A DNA stretch of 64,000 nucleotides from Staphylococcus sp. IVB6181. Lineage in GTDB: Bacteria; Bacillota; Bacilli; Staphylococcales; Staphylococcaceae. Below, in pieces: positions 49,039 through 57,890 of this stretch. The stretch's first letter is position 1, and each line of letters begins with the position of its first letter. Made by a program: the position numbers and the translations under genes. The DNA lies in the NCBI RefSeq assembly GCF_025561445.1, contig NZ_CP095096.1, positions 475,822 to 539,821 of the forward strand, given 5' to 3'. Under the pieces are notes generated by a model. It was not told the DNA's origin. It did no database searches and worked only from the letters and a program-made list of their open reading frames with translations.

Positions 49039-50259
49039 ATGGCACAGAATGAACTCTACCAAAAACATAGATTAAGAGATTCATGGTTGATTGTTTTAGC
49101 GATGGTCTTTGTCGCGTCTACTTTGCGTGCACCATTAACGTCTGTAGGACCGGTCATTGATCAGATTAAAGATGCACTCTCAATCAACAATAGTGTGGCA
49201 GGGATTCTGACTACAATTCCTTTATTAATCTTCGGGATTGTGTCTCCATTTGTATCAAAAGTATCATCACGCTTAACAATGTCTAAGACAGTATTCTTTT
49301 CTACAATTGTCGTTATTCTCGCTTTAATTATACGTGTGTCAGGAGGCTTTCCGATATTCATCCTAGGGACAATCTTGCTAGGTGTCGGTATTGCATTCGG
49401 CAACGTTGTATTACCAAGTTACGTTAAATGGAAATTCCCGCTTCAAATCGGTTTAATGACTGGTTTATACAGCGGTACAATGAACTTTACAGCCGGCTTA
49501 GGCGGCGGACTCAGCTTCCCATTATCTCAAGTGGATACATATCGTCTGTCACTTGCATTCTGGTTAATCTTTGCGGCGATTGCGATTGTGCTATGGATTC
49601 CGCAAATGCTTTCAGGCACTAAACAAGAGAAAGCTATGCTGGCAGAAGCTGCACAAACAGAACGCAAGAAGTTTAAAATCAGTCGTTCTAAACTCGCTTG
49701 GACAGTCGCATTGATGATGGGCTTCCAATCTATGATTTTCTACACAGTTGTCGCATGGGTACCTTCTATTCTAGTAGATAGAGGTGTAGATCAATCTACT
49801 GCAGGCTACTTGCTGATGTTAAACCAATTCGCACAAGTACCTATGACCTTTATCTTCCCGATTTTAGCGTCACGTATGAAGAACCAAAAATTATTAGTGA
49901 CAATCGTTTCCGCATTCTTTGTGGTCGGATTTGCACTCTTCTTCTCACAATCCTTTACATTACTGATTATCGGTATGATTTTAGCAGGTTTCGGTATGGG
50001 ATCAGGATTTAGTCTATGTATGACATTCTTCTCTATTCGTGCACGTACAAGCGACGGCAGTATTGCCTTATCAGGCTTCGGCCAATCTATCGGTTACTTT
50101 GTCGCAGCTGTCGGTCCGTTCTTAATCGGATTCTTGCATGATGCGACAGGCAGCTGGCTATCAGGTATTATTTCACTTGTTGTAATGGGCATCTTATTCT
50201 ATGTGTTTGCGATGCTGTCTTCAGCTGGTGAAGTAGAAGATGAATTAACTGCTAAGTAA
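49039..50259 (+). CDS. CynX/NimT-family MFS transporter
   Basis: 406 aa with 12 membrane helices. STLRAPLTSVGPVIDQI near the N-terminus is characteristic of the CynX/YycB group, which move small anions such as cyanate or nitroimidazole-like compounds. ATG behind AAAGGG. It has its own terminators either side. Close to the allantoin operon, so export or import of an ureide or oxamate is conceivable but not shown. Confidence 0.85.
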   Translation: MAQNELYQKHRLRDSWLIVLAMVFVASTLRAPLTSVGPVIDQIKDALSINNSVAGILTTIPLLIFGIVSPFVSKVSSRLTMSKTVFFSTIVVILALIIRVSGGFPIFILGTILLGVGIAFGNVVLPSYVKWKFPLQIGLMTGLYSGTMNFTAGLGGGLSFPLSQVDTYRLSLAFWLIFAAIAIVLWIPQMLSGTKQEKAMLAEAAQTERKKFKISRSKLAWTVALMMGFQSMIFYTVVAWVPSILVDRGVDQSTAGYLLMLNQFAQVPMTFIFPILASRMKNQKLLVTIVSAFFVVGFALFFSQSFTLLIIGMILAGFGMGSGFSLCMTFFSIRARTSDGSIALSGFGQSIGYFVAAVGPFLIGFLHDATGSWLSGIISLVVMGILFYVFAMLSSAGEVEDELTAK

Positions 50260-50296
50260 AGAGATAACTCATTATTTTAATAACAAGATATAAGTG

Positions 50297-50343
50297 AAAG
50301 AGAAGCGGTAAAATCGGACAGTATTTTACCGCTTCTCTTTTTA
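50297..50343 (+). terminator. Terminator of the MFS gene
   Basis: AAAGAGAAGCGGTAAAAT pairs with ATTTTACCGCTTCTCTTT, then TTA. Confidence 0.93.
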
Positions 50344-50418
50344 TTCCTTTTTCATAAGAATAGCACTTTCTAATACACTCTTTTATAATAAAGACATCAA
50401 TTGATAAAGGTGGATGAC

Positions 50419-50796
50419 ATGGAGAATTTTAATGAATATTTAAACCAAATAGAAGATCCGAAACAAAAAGAAATCATGACGACAGTCTTTAACTTTGTGG
50501 ATGAAAACTTTCCAGATTTAGAGAAAGTGATTAAATGGAATCAGCCGATGTATACACATCACGGTACTTATATTATCGGTTTCAGCCGAGCAAAAGCACA
50601 TTTTTCAATTAATCCTGAAGCAGCAGGTATGAAACCGTTTATTGAACGTTTTGACCAAAACGGTTATACGTATACTGAAAATCTGTTTCGTATTAAATGG
50701 ACACAAGATATCGATTTCGACTTGTTGAAAGATATGATTCAATACAATTTAGAAGATAAAGCTGAGATTACTACTTTTTGGCGTCATTATAAATAA
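50419..50796 (+). CDS. DUF1801/YdhG-like protein
   Basis: 125 aa. IKWNQPMYTHHGTYIIGFSRAKAHFSINP is the conserved core of the YdhG/Fra family, some of which have been described as iron chaperones. ATG 50419 with GGTGG upstream; the earlier in-frame codons are not needed. Monocistronic. Role not established. Confidence 0.85.
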   Translation: MENFNEYLNQIEDPKQKEIMTTVFNFVDENFPDLEKVIKWNQPMYTHHGTYIIGFSRAKAHFSINPEAAGMKPFIERFDQNGYTYTENLFRIKWTQDIDFDLLKDMIQYNLEDKAEITTFWRHYK

Positions 50797-50934
50797 GATT
50801 GAAGAAGTTTTGAAGTAGATTTTGAGCTGAATTTATTCTGACTTTAAGTTGATAAATACTATTATAACAAGGTTGTCTAACTCTCAGGCGTCATTAATAA
50901 AAAAATAGGCGACGATAGTCAATACCTAAAAAGC

Positions 50935-50962
50935 CCCCCTTACTACTGCAATAGTAAGGGGG
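50935..50962. terminator. Bidirectional terminator
   Basis: CCCCCTTACTA-CTGCAA-TAGTAAGGGGG between convergent genes. Confidence 0.9.
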
Positions 50963-51046
50963 TTATTTCATGTGGAATTCCTTGTTAATTAAATTATAGT
51001 ATCAGACTTAAACAAATAAAATTGATAATTTAATTTATAAGCTATC

Positions 51047-52402
51047 TTATTTAAAAGAAGTGGTTTGCTTACGTTGATCTTTAAAGTAAAGCAGTCCTTC
51101 TATGATAAAGACAATAATTAATGAGAAGCCGAATAACGGCATTAAGATACCAAGTATAATCAGCACAATGATTAAGGAAATAGACATAGGTTTTTTAATG
51201 CGTTTTGGCAATGGATCTGGTGTTTTCATGCGGTTTAAGCGTTTCAGCCAAGAAACAAAGCCGAATACAATGCCTGCTAAAAAGGCGATACAAACCAGCA
51301 GATTAATGATTTTATTAGGTGTGCCGAAGAGATGGCCTTCGTGAAGCGGGATGCCCCAAGTAAGCCATTTTGCTAGAATACCGTACTCTTGGTAATCTAC
51401 TTTGCCTAAACACTTGCCTGTATATTGATCCATGTATTGTGTTGTTTCTTTCTCAGGTGATACGTCAAAACCAGTCACACCGCTGTTGCTGGCTTTAGAT
51501 AAAGTAAAGGAACCATCAGCACTTGTCGGATACACAATCGCAAACGGACGTGTCAGACCTTGCTGTTCAGCTTTTTGAATAACTTTGTCTAAAGATAATT
51601 GACCTGGTGTATTGGTCATCGGCATGGCCATATCACCGTGGTGACCGCCGCTATTGTTTGAATTCGGTGCAGTTTTTTGACGCATAGCCCAAGGAATTTC
51701 GTTAGCTTCTGACTTAGGAGGATTTGCGACAAGTTCTGTTTGACCTAGTGCCGGATAAGTTGTCGCGACTTTATTGATTTTATCTCCCATAAAAGCAGAC
51801 CATGGCAAGCCGGTAAAGACTAAAATCAACATAGGAATTGCGACAATCAATCCAAGTATAGCGTGCCACTTTTGGAACTTAAGTGCTTTGCTTTTGGAAG
51901 TGAATAATTTCTTTCGTACCAGCATATAAATACCAGATAATATCATGAACACTGTCCAGCATGCTGTGAGTTCTACTAAATAATTGATGACTGTATTTTC
52001 TGTGGAAAGCGAACTATGTATGCTTCTTGTCATATTGGAATAAGTGTATTTAGCATTCTGCTGGGCAACAATCTGGTTATGTTCATCAAGGAAAATGTAA
52101 TAGGAATTGCCTTGCATGTCACCGATCGTAATACGATTGTTGTATGGTGATTCCATAACACTGACTTTATTAATGGTAAAGCCTGGGTGCTGCTTTTCAA
52201 TTTGTTTGATAGCATCTGTCATGGTTTGATGCGATTTGTGCTCGCTTTGTCCGAACAATTCTTGTTTATAAAGATTATGTTCGACTTCAGGAAAGAACAA
52301 ATAAGCAATACCTGACAGGGTTAAAGTAATTAATAATGGTGTAATAAAAATAGCTGCATAGAAGTGCAAACGTTGCAAAGGATTAAATGTGTTGTGTTTC
52401 AT
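51047..52402 (-). CDS. PepSY-domain membrane protein
   Basis: 451 aa. FYAAIFITPLLITLTLSG (about residue 15) is the typical first helix of the PepSY-TM family, then helices at about 145, 180, 365 and two near the C-terminus. A His/Met-rich loop GGHHGDMAMPMTN (residues about 248-262) could bind a metal. HLHEGHLFG-like PLHEGHLFG is conserved. Relatives are siderophore-uptake or heme/metal-linked reductase-type proteins. Regulation by iron or copper is possible; no clear operator was found. Confidence 0.82.
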   Translation of the reverse strand: MKHNTFNPLQRLHFYAAIFITPLLITLTLSGIAYLFFPEVEHNLYKQELFGQSEHKSHQTMTDAIKQIEKQHPGFTINKVSVMESPYNNRITIGDMQGNSYYIFLDEHNQIVAQQNAKYTYSNMTRSIHSSLSTENTVINYLVELTACWTVFMILSGIYMLVRKKLFTSKSKALKFQKWHAILGLIVAIPMLILVFTGLPWSAFMGDKINKVATTYPALGQTELVANPPKSEANEIPWAMRQKTAPNSNNSGGHHGDMAMPMTNTPGQLSLDKVIQKAEQQGLTRPFAIVYPTSADGSFTLSKASNSGVTGFDVSPEKETTQYMDQYTGKCLGKVDYQEYGILAKWLTWGIPLHEGHLFGTPNKIINLLVCIAFLAGIVFGFVSWLKRLNRMKTPDPLPKRIKKPMSISLIIVLIILGILMPLFGFSLIIVFIIEGLLYFKDQRKQTTSFK

Positions 52403-52709
52403 TGTGTACCTCTTATCTTTCTATATTGTAGTTATTACGATTTAGAGAATTGCTATGATTTATTATTACAAATTTCAAAAGATATGAAAGTGTATATATT
52501 TAGCATAATTTGAAAGTTTTATGTCTAATGTGTGACAATTCTAAACTTATCTTATAAATACATTAAAATAAATCTTGCTTTTTTGCACTTTAATTATTAA
52601 ATGTATAAAACAGTCAAAAAGCAAAGTGTAAATTGGAAGAAATGACAATGCTATTATTTGCTTTTTTAGCTATGCTTAAGATGAAAGAAATAGTAAAGGA
52701 GCAAACGTT
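52403..52709. other. Intergenic region between divergent PepSY and MFS genes
   Basis: AT-rich promoter region of about 300 bp. AAAGGAGCAAACG at 52696 serves the MFS gene. No convincing Fur-type 19-bp palindrome or other gene is seen. Confidence 0.5.
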
Positions 52710-53330
52710 ATGAATAACAACAAAGCAACTCAAGTTAGTAATCGTTATTGGATGAAACTTGTTGCTGTATTTACGTTAGGTTGGTTAGTTATTTATGCTG
52801 CGCGTACGATTTTGAATCCGATTATGGGGGATATCAAATCAGAATTTACATTAGATAATGCGCAGTTAGGTTTAATTATGAGTTTATTCTTCATCGGATA
52901 CACAGTCACACAGATTCCATCGGGTATTTTAGGGGATAAGATCGGCAGAAAGAAAATATTAGTACCCAGCTTTTTAATCTTCGGTATTTTCATGGTTATT
53001 ACAGGTATGATGCCGAGTTACTTCCTATTTATAATTGCATGGGTGATTGTCGGATTAGCACAAGGGATGTTCTATGGTCCGCAATATGCACTCTCATCAG
53101 AAGCAATAACAGAAAAGAATATCACGCTTGGCAGTGCTTTGATTAACAGCGGTATGGCTTTTGGTACTTCTATCGGTTATTTCATTTCAAGTATTACAGT
53201 TGCTGAAATGGGAATGAGTTGGAGAATGCCGTTCTATATTATGGCAGTACCGATTATTATTATCGCATTCTTAATGTATCGTATTATCAAGGAACGTCCG
53301 CGTAAACAAGCACAAGCAAAAGTTGCGTAA
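52710..53330 (+). pseudogene. MFS transporter, N-terminal half only
   Basis: 206 aa with six membrane helices. GDKIGRKKILVPS is the MFS loop 2-3 motif, and the 12-helix family is normally about 400 aa. The frame ends just after helix 6 in the charged central loop (RPRKQAQAKVA-stop) and no second half follows. tracrRNA and cas9 begin within 80 bp. I read it as a gene truncated where the CRISPR locus now lies. A natural half-size protein is the alternative. Confidence 0.65.
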
Positions 53331-53366
53331 GTAATAATATAGAGGTATAAAGACTCACTAAAACAC

Positions 53367-53395
53367 TTGACGTGCCACGCTTAATAAAATGTAAT
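53367..53395 (+). promoter_or_regulatory. tracrRNA promoter
   Basis: TTGACG, 17-bp spacer, TGTAAT. Transcription should begin near 53402. Confidence 0.8.
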
Positions 53396-53401
53396 TTAAG
53401 T

Positions 53402-53506
53402 ACAATACAACGTATATGTATTGTACTTATACCTAAAATTGCAGTATCTACTAAAACAAGGCAAAATGCCGTGTTTATCTCGTCAACTTGTTGGCGAGAT
53501 TTTTTT
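53402..53506 (+). ncRNA. tracrRNA
   Basis: The anti-repeat (about 53421-53455: ACCTAAAATTGCAG..ACTAAAAC) is complementary to the array repeat with a small internal bulge. It is followed by the GGCAAAATGCC stem and the ATCTCGTC..GGCGAGAT terminal hairpin with T7. This 3' part matches the S. aureus Cas9 tracrRNA scaffold as I know it. Upstream of the anti-repeat lies a further imperfect dyad (TACAATAC..GTATTGTA). Confidence 0.95.
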
Positions 53507-53516
53507 ATCATTAAAT
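53488..53516 (+). promoter_or_regulatory. Candidate cas9 promoter overlapping the tracrRNA terminator
   Basis: TTGTTG, 17-bp spacer, TTAAAT. The -35 lies in the tracrRNA terminal hairpin. The resulting leader of about 27 nt contains AAGGAG before ATG 53550. Confidence 0.45.
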
Positions 53517-53549
53517 AGTTTCAATATTCAAACTTTAAGGAGTGGTGAG

Positions 53550-56500
53550 ATGAGCAAGAATTATATTTTAGGTCTGGATATTGGTATTACTTCTGTAGGT
53601 TATGGAATTATTGATTATGAAACGCGAGAAGTAGTTGATGCGGGGGTACGTTTGTTTAAAGAAGCAAATGTAGAAAACAATGAAGGACGTCGTTCAAAAC
53701 GTGGTGCACGCAGACTTAAAAGACGCCGCAGACATAGATTGCAGCGTGTGAAAAAATTGATTTTTGATTACCATTTGATTGATGAAAATACAGAATTAGA
53801 AATAATTAATCCTTATAAGGCGCGTGTAAAAGGCTTATATAATATTTTAACCAAAGCAGAATTATCCGCTGCATTATTACATTTAGCTAAACGCAGAGGT
53901 GTACATAACGTAAATGAAGTTGAAGAAGACACAGGTAATGAACTATCTACCAAAGAACAAATTGCGAGAAATAATAAGGCATTAAGTGACAAGTATGTTG
54001 CTGAACTTCAGCTAGAACGCTTAAATGAGACCGGTGAGGTACGTGGTGCCTCGAATAGATTCAAAACTTCAGATTACGTAAAAGAAGCTAGAAAAATATT
54101 AAGTATGCAAAAGGAATATCATCAATTAGATCAATCATTTATTGATAAGTATATAGAACTATTAGAAACAAGAAGAACTTATTATGAAGGCCCAGGTGAA
54201 GGCAGTCCGTTTGGTTGGAAAGATATCAAAGAATGGTATGCCATGTTAATGGGGCATTGTACATATTTCCCAGAAGAATTGAGAAGTGTAAAGTATGCGT
54301 ACAGTGCAGATTTATATAATGCACTTAATGATTTGAATAACTTAATTATTGAACGAGATGAAAATGATAAATTGGAGTATTATGAAAAATTCCAAATCAT
54401 TGAAAATGTTTTTAAACAAAAGAAAAAGCCAACGCTTAAACAAATTGCAGATGAAATATCTGTTAATCCAGAGGATATTAAAGGATTCCGTGTGACAAGT
54501 ACTGGGAAACCAGAATTTACTACGTTTAAAATTTATCACGATATTAAAAAAGTGACATCAAGAAAAGAAGTCTTAGAAGATACTGTACTTTTAGATCAAA
54601 TCGCTGAGTTGTTGACAATTTATCAATCTCCTGAAGATATCCAAGAAGAATTAGAAACATTGGATACGGTTCTAACAAACGATGAAATTAATGATATTTC
54701 ACAATTAACAGGTTATACAGGAACACATCGTCTTTCTTTAAAAGCAATTCGGCTTATATTAGATGAATTATGGCATTCAACAGATAATCAAATGGCAATT
54801 TTCAATCGTTTAAAACTTGTTCCGAAAAAGGTTGATTTAAGTAAACAAGATGAAATTCCAACGATTTTAGTAGAGGACTTTATATTATCACCAGTTGTTA
54901 AGCGTGCATTTATTCAATCAATTAAAGTTGTGAATGCGGTGATTAAAAAGTACGGTTTGCCTAAAGACATTATTATTGAACTTGCGAGAGAAAAGAATTC
55001 TGACGATGCTCGAAAATACATTAGAGAATTGCAAAAGAGAAATAAAAAGACCAATGAACGTATTGAAGAAATTATAAAAAGTACAGGCAAGGAAAAGGCA
55101 AAATACTTAGTTGAAAAAATTAAATTGCACGATATGCAAGAAGGCAGATGTCTTTATTCGTTAGAGCCGATTCCTTTAGAGGATTTGTTAAATAATCCTA
55201 ATCATTATGAAGTGGATCATATTATTCCGCGTTCAGTATCGTTTGATAATTCTTTCAACAACAAAGTGCTAGTGAAGCAAGAAGAAAATAGTAAAAAAGG
55301 AAATCGAACACCATTCCAATATTTAAGTTCTGCGGATTCAAAAATCAGCTATGACCAATTTAAAAAACATGTTCTAAACTTATCAAAAGGCAAGGATAGA
55401 ATTTCTAAAAAGAAGAAAGAATATTTACTTGAAGAAAGAGATATCAATCGTTTCAATGTTCAAAAAGAGTTTATTAACAGAAACTTGGTAGATACGAGAT
55501 ATGCGACAAGAGAATTAATGAACTTATTGAGATCTTACTTTAAAGTGAATGATTTAGATGTGAAAGTTAAGTCCATAAACGGCGGATTTACAAGTTTCTT
55601 AAGAAGAAAATGGAAGTTTAAGAAAGAGAGAAACCAGGGTTATAAGCATCATGCTGAAGATGAATTAATTATTGCGAATGCTGACTTTGTCTTTAAAGAA
55701 TGGAAAAAATTAGAAAAGCAAAATAAAGTTTTAGAGAATCAGCCTATTGAAGAAAAAGAAGCAGAAAATATGACAAATATTGAGTCGGATGAAAAATACG
55801 AAGAGATTTTTGTTACACCACATCAAATACAGGGCATCAAGGACTTCAAAGACTATAAGTTCTCACATAGAGTAGATAAAAAAGCAAATAGAGAACTTGT
55901 TAATGATACGTTGTATTCTACGCGTAAAGATGAGAAAGGTGATACGTATACCATTAATAACATCAAGAATCTATATGATAAAGATAATGATAGTTTGAAA
56001 AAATTAATACAAAAATCACCAGAAAAGTTATTGATGTATCATCATGATCCACAAACTTATAAAAAGTTGAAAACAATTATGGACCAGTATAGTAATGAGA
56101 AAAACCCATTATATAAATACCATGAGGAAACAGGCAGCTATTTAACAAAATATAGTAAAAAGAATAATGCCCCAATCATTAAAAAAATAAAATATAAAGG
56201 TAAAAAGTTAAATGCGCATTTAGATATCACAGGTGATTACCCAGGTAGTAATAATAAAATAGTTAAACTTTCCTTAAAACCTTACCGTTTTGACGTATAT
56301 CTAGATAATAATCAATATAAATTTGTAACAGTTAAAAACTTAGATGTAATCAAAAAAGAAGGTTTTTATGAAATTGATGCTGAAAAATATAAAGAAGCTA
56401 AAGTTAATAAAAAAATAAGTGAAAATGCTCAATTTGTGGATAGCTTCTATAACAATGATTTGATTAAGGTAGATGGAGAGTTGTATAGAGTAATAGGTGT

Positions 56501-56711
56501 TAATAATGATTTAACAAATAGGGTGGAACTTAATTTAGTTGAAATAACATATAAGCAACTTTTAGATAATCTAAATGATAAAAGTACTCCAAGGATTTTA
56601 AAGACGATTTCAAAAAACATTTCATCGATTGAAAAGTATACTACCGACATCTTAGGTAACTTATACAAAGCTAAAAGCAAGAAGTCACCACAAATGATAA
56701 TGAAAGGGTGA
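53550..56711 (+). CDS. cas9: CRISPR-associated endonuclease Cas9 (S. aureus Cas9 type)
   Basis: 1053 aa, the same length as S. aureus Cas9. RuvC-I LGLDIGITSVG with D10; arginine-rich bridge helix (RRSKRGARRLKRRRRHRLQR); RuvC-II IIIELAREKN; HNH YEVDHIIPRS with H557 and N580; RuvC-III HHAEDELI with H701 and D704. The PAM-contact residues N985, N986, R991, E993 and R1015 known from SaCas9 are all present, so an NNGRRT-like PAM is expected. Position 705 is Glu where SaCas9 has Ala. Cuts DNA guided by crRNA and tracrRNA. ATG 53550 is used because AAGGAG precedes it; the upstream in-frame extension runs through tracrRNA. AT-rich like the rest of the locus. Confidence 0.97.
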   Translation: MSKNYILGLDIGITSVGYGIIDYETREVVDAGVRLFKEANVENNEGRRSKRGARRLKRRRRHRLQRVKKLIFDYHLIDENTELEIINPYKARVKGLYNILTKAELSAALLHLAKRRGVHNVNEVEEDTGNELSTKEQIARNNKALSDKYVAELQLERLNETGEVRGASNRFKTSDYVKEARKILSMQKEYHQLDQSFIDKYIELLETRRTYYEGPGEGSPFGWKDIKEWYAMLMGHCTYFPEELRSVKYAYSADLYNALNDLNNLIIERDENDKLEYYEKFQIIENVFKQKKKPTLKQIADEISVNPEDIKGFRVTSTGKPEFTTFKIYHDIKKVTSRKEVLEDTVLLDQIAELLTIYQSPEDIQEELETLDTVLTNDEINDISQLTGYTGTHRLSLKAIRLILDELWHSTDNQMAIFNRLKLVPKKVDLSKQDEIPTILVEDFILSPVVKRAFIQSIKVVNAVIKKYGLPKDIIIELAREKNSDDARKYIRELQKRNKKTNERIEEIIKSTGKEKAKYLVEKIKLHDMQEGRCLYSLEPIPLEDLLNNPNHYEVDHIIPRSVSFDNSFNNKVLVKQEENSKKGNRTPFQYLSSADSKISYDQFKKHVLNLSKGKDRISKKKKEYLLEERDINRFNVQKEFINRNLVDTRYATRELMNLLRSYFKVNDLDVKVKSINGGFTSFLRRKWKFKKERNQGYKHHAEDELIIANADFVFKEWKKLEKQNKVLENQPIEEKEAENMTNIESDEKYEEIFVTPHQIQGIKDFKDYKFSHRVDKKANRELVNDTLYSTRKDEKGDTYTINNIKNLYDKDNDSLKKLIQKSPEKLLMYHHDPQTYKKLKTIMDQYSNEKNPLYKYHEETGSYLTKYSKKNNAPIIKKIKYKGKKLNAHLDITGDYPGSNNKIVKLSLKPYRFDVYLDNNQYKFVTVKNLDVIKKEGFYEIDAEKYKEAKVNKKISENAQFVDSFYNNDLIKVDGELYRVIGVNNDLTNRVELNLVEITYKQLLDNLNDKSTPRILKTISKNISSIEKYTTDILGNLYKAKSKKSPQMIMKG

Positions 56712-56718
56712 TAAATGA

Positions 56719-57521
56719 ATGGCATGGAGGATCGTGTATCTTTCGGAAGTTGATAAACTTGCTTTGAACTTAAATAATTTAAAGGTCGCAAAAGGGGATT
56801 TAGAAGTTAAAATTCCCTTGAGCGATATCTTTGCGATTGTGATTGAAGACCTAACAACTACTATTACTTCTAGACTTATGATTGAATTATCGAAATATAA
56901 TATCTTGGTTGTATTTTGTAATCAGGAACACTTACCTGAATGTATGGTCCATCCAATTAATGGCCATTTTAATCAGTATGGGCAAATGAAGGAACAGCTC
57001 CAATGGGGTGAAACGCAAAAAGGAGAATTGTAGAAACATATCTTGATTCAAAAAATACAAAATCAGATACAATGTATGAAATATATGGAGATATCTGAGA
57101 AAGAATAATCAAAATGAAGCAGCTGCAATCTTTAGTCACTCCCAAAGATGAAATGAATATTGAGGGACAAGCTGCAAAGTATTATTTTAATTCTTTCTTC
57201 AAAGATTTTAGAAGAGATGATGATTTTCTAATTGAAAATATGGTGCTGAATTTTGGCTATACTATTTTAAATTCGGCTATAGCGAGAACAATTGTCGCTA
57301 AAGGTTTAATCCCAGCATTAGTTATTCATCATATCGGTGCACGTAATCACTTTAATTTAGCATCCGATATGATTGAAGTATTCAGACCATTGGTTGATTT
57401 ATATTTACTAAAGCACCCTCCGAAAGAGGAATTTATGACTAAAGAATATAGGTTGGAACTTGTGAACTTAATGCATGCAAGGGTACAAATGGATGGTAAG
57501 CAACATACAGTTATGTTTTAG
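56719..57521 (+). pseudogene. cas1: cas1, frameshifted and truncated by the CRISPR array
   Basis: Starts 7 bp after cas9 (MAWRIVYLSEVDKLALN). The first frame, 104 aa, is a type II Cas1 N-domain and stops at 57033. A scrambled stretch of about 80 bp follows with stops in changing frames. 57114-57521 then encodes the central/C-terminal domain (EGQAAKYYFNSFF, HHIGARNHFNLASDMIEVFRP, with catalytic Glu and His candidates). It ends in VMF-TAG, where the TAG belongs to the first CRISPR repeat. About 30 C-terminal residues are missing. Integrase function should be lost. Confidence 0.92.
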
Positions 57522-57747
57522 TACACTGCAATTTTAGGTATGAGTGATTCTGTAAGAGGTATCCAAAAACAACGTATACGTTTTAGTACACTGCAATTTT
57601 AGGTATGAATGATTCTACTTCACTATGCGTTCCACTACCTCTATTGTTTTAGTACACTGCAATTTTAGGTATGAGTGATTCAAAAGCGAAAAGAGAATGA
57701 ATTTTTCAGTGGTTTTAGTACACTGCAATTTTAGGTAATTAGTATTA
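57515..57747 (+). CRISPR. Type II CRISPR array, 4 repeats and 3 spacers
   Basis: The 36-nt repeat starts GTTTTAGTACACTGC and ends GAGTGATTC. Repeats lie at 57515-57550, 57580-57615 (one G to A), 57646-57681 and 57712-57747. The last keeps only its first 26 nt, which marks the 3' end. Spacers are 29, 30 and 30 nt. The first repeat begins inside the cas1 remnant, so no usual leader is present. Repeat 5' parts pair with the tracrRNA anti-repeat. Confidence 0.97.
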
Positions 57748-57759
57748 TATTGTTTGTTG

Positions 57760-57780
57760 GCAGCTTCGGCTGCTTTTTTT
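57760..57780 (+). terminator. Terminator after the CRISPR array
   Basis: GCAGC-TTCG-GCTGC followed by T7. Confidence 0.9.
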
Positions 57781-57890
57781 AATGTCTTATCAAGTTTGTA
57801 TAGATACTGTAAAGCGGGTTTATTCTGCAGGTTGTATCGGTTACTTTAGAAGTGTGTCATTATCATTATTTTTAGGGTAGGAGGCTTATC

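Noticed and set aside
53351-53364. ACTCACTAAAAC upstream of tracrRNA as a second anti-repeat
   Set aside because: Only about 8 bases match the repeat end; too short to claim a second RNA.
53421-53549. N-terminal extension of Cas9
   Set aside because: These codons lie in the tracrRNA and its terminator; ATG 53550 has a ribosome site and gives the known Cas9 start.
57114-57521. A stand-alone small cas gene (cas2 or csn2) between cas1 and the array
   Set aside because: The translation matches the C-terminal half of Cas1, not Cas2 or Csn2.
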